DNA of 9,975 nucleotides from Actinomycetes bacterium (lineage in GTDB: Bacteria > Actinomycetota > Acidimicrobiia > Acidimicrobiales > Palsa-688), in NCBI GenBank assembly GCA_021821705.1, contig JAKACE010000027.1, positions 1 to 9,975 of the forward strand. The letters are read 5' to 3'. Position numbers and translations under genes: made by a program. Below the pieces are notes generated by a model. The model ran no database searches. It had not been told where the DNA came from and saw nothing but the letters and a program-made list of their open reading frames with translations. Of the stretch, positions 1-6,344 are shown piece after piece. Positions within the stretch are counted from its first letter, which is position 1. Every line of letters begins with the position of its first letter.

Positions 1-819
1 CACCTCGATCACCGGCAGGATGATGGGCACGATGACCATCCGTAGCCTTTGCCACGGGCCGGCCCCGTCCATGAGGGCCGCCTCCTTCACCTCCACCGGC
101 ACGTCCTGCAGCGCGCTGTAGAGCAACAGGGTGAAGAAGGGCACCCCGAGCCAGATATTGGCTATGAGGACCGTCCACAGCGCCAGGTGCGGGTTGTCGA
201 GCCAGTCAACGGGGTGGTGGGCGATGCCGATGTCGAAGAGCAGCTGGTTCACCGCCCCGCCTTCGACCTGGAACAGGAACTTGAAGATCACCCCGGTAAC
301 GATCAGCGGCAGCAGCCAAGGCACGATGATGAGCGAGCGCGCCAGAGTCCTGCCCGGGAAGCGCAACGTGAAGAGCAGTGCGAGAGCAAACCCGATGACG
401 AACTGGCCGAACAGGGATCCGGCGGTGAACTCGAAGGTGTGCACGATGGCCGCCTGGCTCGTAGGGTCACCGAGCACGTACCGGTAGTTGCCGATGCCGG
501 CGAAGGGAGCCGTGAAGTGGGCAATGGTCGCCGGCGACGTCTGCTCGAAACTGAGCATGATGTTGTAGACGATTGGCAACGCGAACGCGAACAGTATGTA
601 GGCGACGGCCGGGGCCAGGAACAGCCAACCGGCGATCCTGTGCTTGCGCCACGCCGTCATGCCCCGGTGATGCCCGCTCGGCACTCCAGCCGGGGCGGTC
701 AGTTCCGTCCCACCGGCAACGACCACGGCGCCGCCCTTGCCGGCCGCCCCGGCCCGCACGGCCGCCTGAGCCGGCCCGGGCCCCTCCGGCCCCACGCCGT
801 GCCTGCCCCCTTGCGCCAT
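1..819 (-). CDS. Sugar ABC transporter permease, MalF/UgpA type (partial, C-terminus beyond left edge)
   Basis: Inner-membrane subunit of a carbohydrate ABC importer; 273 residues are visible and the frame is still open at base 1. Hydrophobic segments lie at about residues 62-89, 136-153, 159-183, 214-234 and from 259. The EAA loop that docks the ATPase is clear at 246-269, beginning EAALMDGAG and ending in ILP, as in the binding-protein-dependent transport permease family. The first of the usual two permeases (MalF/UgpA-like) fits the length and the extended N-terminus. The ATG lies four bases after the GH31 stop codon, with an AGGAG at 832-836, so translation is probably coupled. Residues 1-53 are Gly/Ala-rich and probably disordered; Met54 (base 660) is an alternative start. 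The binding protein and second permease are not in the window and may follow to the left. The family is certain; the substrate is inferred only from the neighbouring glycosidases. Confidence 0.93.
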   Translation of the reverse strand, partial: MAQGGRHGVGPEGPGPAQAAVRAGAAGKGGAVVVAGGTELTAPAGVPSGHHRGMTAWRKHRIAGWLFLAPAVAYILFAFALPIVYNIMLSFEQTSPATIAHFTAPFAGIGNYRYVLGDPTSQAAIVHTFEFTAGSLFGQFVIGFALALLFTLRFPGRTLARSLIIVPWLLPLIVTGVIFKFLFQVEGGAVNQLLFDIGIAHHPVDWLDNPHLALWTVLIANIWLGVPFFTLLLYSALQDVPVEVKEAALMDGAGPWQRLRMVIVPIILPVIEV

Positions 820-823
820 GTGG

Positions 824-2842
824 CTAGCTCGCTCCTGTGCTCAGGGAGCGCAGCGCGCCCCCTTGCCTCAGGTAAACGGGTATGCGCCCGAGCGGGGCCG
901 GAGCCACCGTCCAGCCGTGGGCCTTGACCGGCTCGCCCGTCCACGCGTCGAGCCACTCCGCCCCCTCGGGCAGGTACACGTCGCGCTCTCGCGCTCCCTG
1001 CTCGGTCACGGGGGCCACGAGGATGTCCGGGCCGAACATGTACTGGTCGGCCAGGGACCACGCGGCCGGCTCGCCAGGGAACTCGAGGAACATGGCGCGC
1101 ATGGGCGGCAACCCGGTGGTGCTGGCCGTGGCCATCTGCTCCATCACGTAGGGCCGCAACCGGTCGCGCAGCAGCAGCTGTTCGCGTATATGGGATAGGG
1201 CTTCCTCGCCGAAGGACCACACCTCGTTCGGGGCACCCGTCTGGCCCGAACCGACGAGGGGCCCGGGCTCCCTGACCCCGTGCGCCCGGAACAGGGGGCA
1301 GAACGCGGCGAACTGGAACCAGCGCACGACCAGCTCGCGGAAGTACCCCGTGGCCGGGTCACCCCCGCGAAACCCCCCGATGTCGGTGGTCCACCATGGG
1401 ATCCCGGATATGCCCATGTTCAACCCGGCCGGGATCTGCACCCGCATGGCCTCGAAGGTCGAGTCGATGTCGCCTGACCAGACCGCGGCTCCGTAGCGCT
1501 GGCTGCCTGCCCATGCCGACCGGCACAGGAGCAGCACGTCCTCTTCGCCCTCCGAACGCAGGCCTTCGTAGAAGCCCCGGGCGTGCTCGCGCGGGTACAC
1601 GCCCTGCACCTCGGCCCCGGCGCCCAGGTGGTAGCGCGCCCCCTCGGGGTTGTCTGCGAGGATCTCGGGCTCGCAGGCGTCCAGCCAGAAGGCCTTGATC
1701 CCGTACCGGAAGTACCCTTCCCTGACCTTGTCCCAGATATAGGCGCGGGCCTCGGGGTTGGTAGGGTCATAAAAGCGCACGAAGCACTGGTCGTCGGTGC
1801 CCTTGTCCCACGACGCCAGGTGCAGCGGCAGCCCGTTGAGGTTGCCCACCATCAGGGCACGCCGGTCCATCTCGGCGTAGTTGGCACTGGCGGGGTTGAC
1901 CGTCGGCCAGACAGACACCATCAGCTCGGTGCCCATCCCGGCCAGCTCCGCCACCATCGCTCCCGGGTCCGGCCACTCGGAAAGGTCGAAGCGCCACTCC
2001 CCCTGGCGCGTCCAATGGTAGTAGTCGCACACGATCACCGACAGCGGCAGGCCGCGGCGCTTGTACTCGCGAGCCACCTCCAGCAGTTCGCTCTGGTCCC
2101 GGTAACGCAGCTTCGACTGCCAGAAGCCCGAGGCCCACCCGGGCAACATGGGCGGCAACCCCGTCGCCGTCGCGTAATGGCTGACGATCTGTGCCGGAGT
2201 GGCGGCCGTCGTCACCCAGTAGTCGACCTGGCGGGCCGCGTCCGCCGTCCACCTGGTGCGGTTGGCGGCCAGCTCGGCGCGCCCGGTGCCGGGCATGTTC
2301 CAGAGCAACCCGTAGCCCCGGCTCGAGAGCACGAAAGGCACGCTGACCTCGGTGTTGCGCTGGACGAGATCCACCACCGCCCCTTTTTGGTCGAGCAACC
2401 CGTGCTGGTGCTGGCCCAGGCCGTAGATGCGCTCGGACGGATGGGAGGCGAAGGAGACCTCGCAACCCAACAGGTCGCCGCCCGCCGGACGGTAGCGCCG
2501 CTGCGGCGGCGAGGTGAAGTGGGGCACGCTCTCGGCCAGGAGCTGCGTGCCGCCGGCACGCGAGAAGCGCACCAGAGGGGGAAAGGGGGTGAAACGGTCC
2601 TCGGGGTTGTCGCGGACTTCGACGACGAGCTCACCGTTGTACAGCCGGGCCCGGTCCTCCAGCACCTCCACCCGGGCCCCGCTGTCACCTGCGCCCACCA
2701 GAGCGCTCCCCGGCGTCTCGGTCACGGACGGCCCGAGGGTCGAGCGCACCCGAGCGCTGTCCTCGCCCCAGGCGTCCACCTGGAGGACCTCGCCACCCTG
2801 GAGCACCGTGAAGCCGCTACGGCCGGCTATGTATGTTGCCAA
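824..2842 (-). CDS. Glycoside hydrolase family 31 (alpha-xylosidase / alpha-glucosidase type)
   Basis: Retaining exo-glycosidase of 672 residues that removes alpha-linked terminal sugars, probably in the cytoplasm since no signal peptide is visible. An N-terminal beta-sandwich carries the GLGQHQHG motif (about 141-148) and RGYGLLWN. The (beta/alpha)8 barrel holds the family nucleophile motif FWLDACEPE, with Asp388 as nucleophile, and WSGDID, with Asp458 as acid/base. PWWTTDIGGF (about 482-491) is also typical, and a C-terminal beta domain follows. I chose the TTG at 2842 because AGGAGG sits four bases upstream, the same spacing as in the GH127 gene. A TTG at 2860 is in frame but has no ribosome site. 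The gene is second in the operon, 153 bases after GH127 and four bases before the permease. The family is certain. Alpha-xylosidase is my preferred activity because of the LDACEPE motif and the arabinosidase neighbour, but alpha-glucosidase or another GH31 specificity cannot be excluded. Confidence 0.93.
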   Translation of the reverse strand: MATYIAGRSGFTVLQGGEVLQVDAWGEDSARVRSTLGPSVTETPGSALVGAGDSGARVEVLEDRARLYNGELVVEVRDNPEDRFTPFPPLVRFSRAGGTQLLAESVPHFTSPPQRRYRPAGGDLLGCEVSFASHPSERIYGLGQHQHGLLDQKGAVVDLVQRNTEVSVPFVLSSRGYGLLWNMPGTGRAELAANRTRWTADAARQVDYWVTTAATPAQIVSHYATATGLPPMLPGWASGFWQSKLRYRDQSELLEVAREYKRRGLPLSVIVCDYYHWTRQGEWRFDLSEWPDPGAMVAELAGMGTELMVSVWPTVNPASANYAEMDRRALMVGNLNGLPLHLASWDKGTDDQCFVRFYDPTNPEARAYIWDKVREGYFRYGIKAFWLDACEPEILADNPEGARYHLGAGAEVQGVYPREHARGFYEGLRSEGEEDVLLLCRSAWAGSQRYGAAVWSGDIDSTFEAMRVQIPAGLNMGISGIPWWTTDIGGFRGGDPATGYFRELVVRWFQFAAFCPLFRAHGVREPGPLVGSGQTGAPNEVWSFGEEALSHIREQLLLRDRLRPYVMEQMATASTTGLPPMRAMFLEFPGEPAAWSLADQYMFGPDILVAPVTEQGARERDVYLPEGAEWLDAWTGEPVKAHGWTVAPAPLGRIPVYLRQGGALRSLSTGAS

Positions 2843-2846
2843 CTCT

Positions 2847-2852
2847 CCTCCT
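2847..2852 (-). promoter_or_regulatory. Ribosome binding site deciding the TTG start of the GH31 gene
   Basis: A perfect AGGAGG on the minus strand lies four bases before the TTG at 2842. It falls inside the longer open frame that begins at 2860, so it argues for the shorter protein. The GH127 gene has the same AGGAGG and four-base spacing before its ATG. Confidence 0.7.
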
Positions 2853-2903
2853 CGGGCCAAATGTGCGCGGCTGCTCCAGCCGGCGACTGTCTGCTGTAGC
2901 GGC

Positions 2904-2962
2904 CCAGGGCCCTGGTCGCTCGCCCGGCAACCGGGCCTGCCGGGCCCGGGCCCAGGCCCGGT
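2904..2962. repeat. Cluster of GC-rich palindromes between the GH127 and GH31 genes
   Basis: Three inverted repeats sit in the 153-base spacer. The first has perfect 10-base arms at 2930-2939 and 2953-2962 with a 13-base loop; a perfect 12-bp palindrome (GGGCCCGGGCCC, 2942-2953) lies mostly in this loop. The second has perfect 6-base arms at 2922-2927 and 2931-2936 with a three-base loop. The third is the 12-bp palindrome CCAGGGCCCTGG at 2904-2915. The first and second share 2931-2936, so in the mRNA they cannot both form. No T-run follows on the minus strand, so this is not a classical intrinsic terminator. It could stabilise or process the mRNA, attenuate transcription, or simply be a GC-rich spacer. 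The repeats are seen directly; any function is inference. Confidence 0.6.
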
Positions 2963-2995
2963 GTACCGGCACGGCCCCGAACTTCGCTTGCCTGC

Positions 2996-5047
2996 TCATG
3001 GCCTAGCGCCACTGCCACCTGTGGGCACCCAGACCCGCATCGGTGCCGTTCCCCGGTTGCCTCTGGCGAAATAGGGCACGAGGGTCAGCCTCTGTGCACC
3101 CCCTGCCTGCTCGGCCTGGGCGTCAGCCCCCTGCTCGGCTGCTGCGCCCTCGTAGAGCGGCCCGGCCCCAGGTCCTGAGCGCCGCCCGGTCGCGCTGAGC
3201 GCCACCTTTACGTAGCCATCGAGGCCGGCAGGGACATCGGCCGTCGGCTCGGGCCGGTGACCGGCGTCCAGGGTGATGTCCTCGAGCGCTGTAGCGCCGT
3301 CCAGGTCGTGGCCCTCGAGGCAGTAGACCAGTGGCCCGCGTTGCAGCGCAGCGCAGCCCCGTACGGCGTCTATGCGAGGGTGCGCCACCACCGTCCGGAC
3401 CGCGACGGGCTGCGACAGTTGCAAACGGTCGCCTGCTTCCCAGCGCCGGGTCACGGTCGCGTACCGGCCCGCCCAGGCCGGCTCCAACGCCCGCCCGTTG
3501 AGCGCCATGCGCACCTGCCCGGGCCCCACCCACTCCGGGGCACGCACTGTCAGGGCCCATTGACGGGGCGAGCTGCACGCCCTGAGCTCGATCTCGAGCT
3601 CACCGTCCCATGGGTGACCCGACCGCACGCTCAGATCCACCGCCCCGCCCGGCACACCGGTCGAAACGGCGCCGCTGAAGGGCATGTGCAGCTGGAGGCC
3701 GGTGCCGTCCCGGGTGACCAGATAGGCCTGGATGCTCGCCATCAGGCGGGCCAGGTTCGGTGGGCAGCAGGCGCACTGGTACCAGGGGCGGCGGCGGCGG
3801 GGGGAGTCCTCGTCGGCGTCGTCGTGGTCGGTCCTCAAGTGCAGGGTGTTCGAATAGAAGAAGTCGGTGCCCTGGCGTGACGAGCTCCCGGCGATCGTGT
3901 TCCACAGCACGCGTTCCATGGCCTCGGCGTAGCGGGCCTCGCCGGTCGCCAGCAGGAGGCGCCAGTTCCACTGGAAGCTGGCAATAGCCGCGCACGTCTC
4001 GGCGTAGGCGCGGTCGCTCGGCAGCTCGTAGGCGTCTCCGATGGACTCATCGCGATGGCGCGAACCGTGGGCACCTGTTATGTACGTCTTGGTCCCGAAC
4101 AGGTCCTCCCATATGGCTTGCGATGCGCCGAGCAGTTCGCCGTCGCCCGTCTCGGTGGCGACGTCCACGACACCGGCTTGGAGGTAGAGCTCGCGCACGG
4201 CGTGGCCCGTGGCGGTCGAACGCTTGCGGACCGGGACGTGGTGCAGGAAGTAGGACAACGGGAAGCGGCTGTCGCCCAGCAGGCCCGAGGTGGGAAGGTC
4301 GACATCCTGCCTGCCGCGCAGTTCCACCTGGCGCCGGGCCAGTGCCAGCGGCGCCTCGTCCCCGGTGAGCCGGTAGTACTCGACCAGCGCCGTCTCCACC
4401 AGCGGGTGACCGTCCACCCCTGCCAGGCCTGCGTCGCCGTCGACGACAGAGAAAGTGCCCAGGAGGTGCCGGACGAGCTTGGCGGCCACTGCGCAGAGGC
4501 GCTCGTCACCACCTGTTCGTTCCGAGGCCACGGCCGCCTGCACCAGGTGGCCGGCGCAGTAGAGCTCGTGCCCCCAGCGCAGGTCCTTCCACGCCAGTTC
4601 CGGGTGCTGGCCCTGCGTCCAGGAGTTGAGGTAGCCGTCCTCGCGCTGAGCACGCCCCATGAGGGCGGCGACGTCGGCGACGAAGGCCGCCACCTCGGAG
4701 CCGGTGCCTCTTACGCTGTCCCAGGCCGCCGCCTCGAGCGTCTTGTAGATGTCCGAGTCCGAAAAGTGCATCCCCTCGTGTGGAGCACCACCGACCAGGC
4801 CTGCCGCGACGTGCTCCATGTTGCGTACGGCCCCCGATGCCACGACTTGGTCGACACAGTGCGGGAGGGTGTGACGGCTGTTGCGCGCCTGCCACTCGCC
4901 GAGGGCTCCGGCGGGCCCCAGGACCACCTCGCGCACACCGAGCGGCCACAAACGGCCCAGGGCAGCGCTCGTCGGACGGACCGGCCCGTCCCCGGCACCC
5001 CGTGCCCAGCCCGGTGGGGCCGACGGCCGCGCCCTGCCTCGCTCCAT
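2996..5047 (-). CDS. Glycoside hydrolase family 127 (beta-L-arabinofuranosidase type)
   Basis: Protein of 683 residues in the GH127 (former DUF1680) family, whose best-known member, Bifidobacterium longum HypBA1, releases L-arabinose from beta-L-arabinofuranosides with a zinc-bound cysteine nucleophile. The HypBA1 residues Glu338, Cys340, Cys417 and Cys418 correspond to Glu350 and Cys352 (YAETCA) and Cys427-Cys428 (CACCPPN). Glu334 lies 16 residues before Glu350, as the acid/base Glu322 does in HypBA1. FSDSDIYKTLEA (about 95-106) belongs to the alpha/alpha-barrel; beta domains follow from about 450. No signal peptide is visible, so it is probably cytoplasmic. The ATG at 5047 was chosen because AGGAGG (5052-5057) lies four bases upstream; a TTG at 5089 would start upstream of the predicted transcript. 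Residues about 632-651 are an Ala/Gln/Glu-rich insertion, probably a surface loop. It is the first gene of the operon. The family is near certain. Other GH127 members cleave other unusual sugars, so the exact substrate is open. Confidence 0.95.
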   Translation of the reverse strand: MERGRARPSAPPGWARGAGDGPVRPTSAALGRLWPLGVREVVLGPAGALGEWQARNSRHTLPHCVDQVVASGAVRNMEHVAAGLVGGAPHEGMHFSDSDIYKTLEAAAWDSVRGTGSEVAAFVADVAALMGRAQREDGYLNSWTQGQHPELAWKDLRWGHELYCAGHLVQAAVASERTGGDERLCAVAAKLVRHLLGTFSVVDGDAGLAGVDGHPLVETALVEYYRLTGDEAPLALARRQVELRGRQDVDLPTSGLLGDSRFPLSYFLHHVPVRKRSTATGHAVRELYLQAGVVDVATETGDGELLGASQAIWEDLFGTKTYITGAHGSRHRDESIGDAYELPSDRAYAETCAAIASFQWNWRLLLATGEARYAEAMERVLWNTIAGSSSRQGTDFFYSNTLHLRTDHDDADEDSPRRRRPWYQCACCPPNLARLMASIQAYLVTRDGTGLQLHMPFSGAVSTGVPGGAVDLSVRSGHPWDGELEIELRACSSPRQWALTVRAPEWVGPGQVRMALNGRALEPAWAGRYATVTRRWEAGDRLQLSQPVAVRTVVAHPRIDAVRGCAALQRGPLVYCLEGHDLDGATALEDITLDAGHRPEPTADVPAGLDGYVKVALSATGRRSGPGAGPLYEGAAAEQGADAQAEQAGGAQRLTLVPYFARGNRGTAPMRVWVPTGGSGARP

Positions 5048-5051
5048 AGTG

Positions 5052-5057
5052 CCTCCT
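5052..5057 (-). promoter_or_regulatory. Ribosome binding site of the GH127 gene
   Basis: AGGAGG on the minus strand, four bases before the ATG at 5047. It decides this start over the TTG at 5089, which would lie upstream of the predicted transcription start. Confidence 0.75.
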
Positions 5058-5064
5058 CGAGACC

Positions 5065-5086
5065 GTTGCGGAAACGTTACCTCAAC
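5065..5086. promoter_or_regulatory. Candidate LacI-family operator
   Basis: A 22-bp near-palindrome centred between 5075 and 5076. The left half is GTTGCGGAAAC and the reverse complement of the right half is GTTGAGGTAAC, so 9 of 11 positions match. The central AACGTT with its CG dyad is typical of LacI/GalR-family sites. It covers the predicted -10 box and start point of the glycosidase operon, 17 bases before the GH127 ATG, which suits repression by blocking RNA polymerase. The divergent LacI-type gene is the likely partner. I found no second copy in the window. Confidence 0.75.
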
Positions 5087-5102
5087 CAATTCAGGACGTC
5101 AA
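5074..5102 (-). promoter_or_regulatory. Candidate promoter of the GH127-GH31-permease operon
   Basis: Minus strand: -35 TTGACG at 5097-5102, a 17-bp spacer, and -10 TAACGT at 5074-5079. The -35 is one base from the vegetative consensus and the -10 keeps the key TA...T positions. Transcription should begin near 5067, giving a leader of about 20 bases that contains the AGGAGG. The -10 lies in the centre of the palindromic operator. Assignment is by eye only. Confidence 0.6.
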
Positions 5103-5297
5103 GGCCCCATTTGGGCTACATTCGTTGGCCAGCTGGCGCCCCGGCACAGCCGAGTTTGGGTGAGCGCTTCCTCAGTGCAGCCGGGGCTGCCGCCCGCTGA
5201 CCGGCCTTGTCGACGACAGGCCCGGCGCTGCCCTCGGCCCCCGACGGGCCGCACCGCCCCACCGGCACGCCCTCGGTCGGCGCCGGCACCCGGGGCA
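5103..5297. other. Divergent intergenic spacer without a recognised gene
   Basis: Together with the promoters at each side this makes up the 262 bases between the GH127 and LacI-type genes. I see no convincing coding frame here; frames that cross it continue from antisense frames of the GH127 gene. A short AGCGCT core at 5163-5168 resembles the centre of some LacI-family sites, but its flanks are not symmetrical. Confidence 0.4.
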
Positions 5298-5303
5298 TAT
5301 GCT
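5298..5303 (+). promoter_or_regulatory. Candidate -10 box for a leaderless LacI-family gene
   Basis: TATGCT fits the TANNNT -10 pattern and ends six bases before the GTG at 5310, so transcription would start at or within a base or two of the start codon. There is no purine-rich ribosome site upstream of this GTG. Leaderless mRNAs are common in actinobacteria. No good -35 is visible near 5275-5280. Confidence 0.5.
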
Positions 5304-5309
5304 GGCTCC

Positions 5310-6329
5310 GTGCCCGCCGGACGGCCTCCTACCCTCACCGAGGTGGCACGCCTGGCCGGCGTGTCGCTGACCACGGCATCCAAGGCTGTAAACGGGCGTG
5401 ACCGCATATCGGAGGCCACCAGACGACGCGTGCTACGGGTGGCCCGGGAGTTGTCCTACGCGCCAAACCTCGTAGCAAAGAGCTTGGTAAGTGGCCGCAG
5501 CAGCATTATCGGCGTGCTGCTGCGCGACCCCATGGTCCACCGCTTCGCCATGCCCATCCTGATCGGGGCACAATCGGTCGTCGAACAGAGGGAGTTCTCC
5601 GCCGTTGTGGCAGACGCGCGCGGCGTCGTGGACCGCCTGACCGACCTCGCCGCCGTGTTCCGCCGACGCAACGTCGACGGCCTGCTTGTCGTGGGCGACA
5701 ACCAGGGCAAGTCACCTTCGATCACGGCGTCGGCCAGGATCCCCTGTGTCTATGTGTACGGGCCGACGACCCACAGCCGCGATGTCGTGCATTCCACCGA
5801 CGATTTCGCCGGCGCCGCGACTGTCGTGCACCACCTCGTCGGCCTCGGTCGCTTGCGTATCGCCCACGTCACCGGTCCCGACCACGCTTCTGCCGTCGAG
5901 CAGCGCGTGCTCGGTATCACCACTCACCTGAGCGAGCACTGCATGCGGCTGGACGGCGACATTGCCTACCGCCCATGGTCCCAGCGCTGGGCCCGCCTGG
6001 CCGCCCGTGACCTGCTTGCCGCCCGGCCCGATATCGACGCCATCGTCTGTGGCTCCGACCAGCTCGCTGCCGCCGTGCTCGAAACGGTCGTCGCCACCGG
6101 GCGAAAAGTGCCCGACGACGTGGCCATAACCGGCTACGACAATTGGGCTGTCTTCGCCCAGGAGACAGACCCCGCCTTGACCACCATCGACATGGAGCTC
6201 GAGCACCTGGGGGCCACCGCGGTCAACGACCTGTTCGCCATGATCGACGGTCAACGGGTGGGGGGCGGCACACGCCACCACGAAGGGGCCCTCGTGGTAC
6301 GGGGCTCGACAGATCCCCGTCCTTCCTGA
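5310..6329 (+). CDS. LacI-family transcriptional regulator
   Basis: Protein of 339 residues, normal for LacI/GalR repressors. The helix-turn-helix is at about residues 9-28 (TEVARLAGVS, then TTASKAVNG). The minor-groove hinge helix (NLVAKSLVSG) follows at about 53-62, and the periplasmic-binding-protein-like effector domain begins at IIGVL. In that domain GSDQLAAAV, PDDVAITGYDN and LTTIDM are family hallmarks. The GTG at 5310 was chosen because the canonical start lies about eight residues before the helix-turn-helix; the frame is open much further upstream, but that part is antisense to the GH127 gene. It is read away from the glycosidase operon and is the likely local repressor, relieved by a sugar such as arabinose, xylose or an oligosaccharide; the ligand is inference. 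The candidate operator overlaps the operon promoter and lies over 200 bases from this gene's own start, so autoregulation through it is not obvious. Confidence 0.95.
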   Translation: MPAGRPPTLTEVARLAGVSLTTASKAVNGRDRISEATRRRVLRVARELSYAPNLVAKSLVSGRSSIIGVLLRDPMVHRFAMPILIGAQSVVEQREFSAVVADARGVVDRLTDLAAVFRRRNVDGLLVVGDNQGKSPSITASARIPCVYVYGPTTHSRDVVHSTDDFAGAATVVHHLVGLGRLRIAHVTGPDHASAVEQRVLGITTHLSEHCMRLDGDIAYRPWSQRWARLAARDLLAARPDIDAIVCGSDQLAAAVLETVVATGRKVPDDVAITGYDNWAVFAQETDPALTTIDMELEHLGATAVNDLFAMIDGQRVGGGTRHHEGALVVRGSTDPRPS

Positions 6330-6344
6330 CCCCTGGCGCCCGCC

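Noticed and set aside
49..927. Plus-strand open frame of 292 codons
   Set aside because: It lies antisense to the ABC permease, is Arg/Pro/His-rich without a domain, and is a typical shadow frame in GC-rich DNA.
1583..2899. Plus-strand open frame of 438 codons
   Set aside because: It is antisense to the GH31 gene, whose minus-strand translation carries complete family motifs; the plus-strand product resembles nothing.
2930..2962. Intrinsic terminator after GH127
   Set aside because: The stem is strong, but no T-run follows on the minus strand, and GH31 with its own ribosome site follows in the same direction.
5163..5168. AGCGCT core as a second LacI-type operator
   Set aside because: Only the central six bases are symmetrical and the flanks do not match the candidate operator at 5065-5086.
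4055..5200. Plus-strand open frame of 381 codons
   Set aside because: It is antisense to GH127, including its catalytic-domain coding region, and runs across the promoter and operator.
4881..5309. Upstream extension of the LacI-family frame by 143 codons
   Set aside because: The frame is open, but this part is Pro/Arg-rich, overlaps GH127 antisense, and LacI proteins start about eight residues before the helix-turn-helix, as they would from the GTG at 5310.
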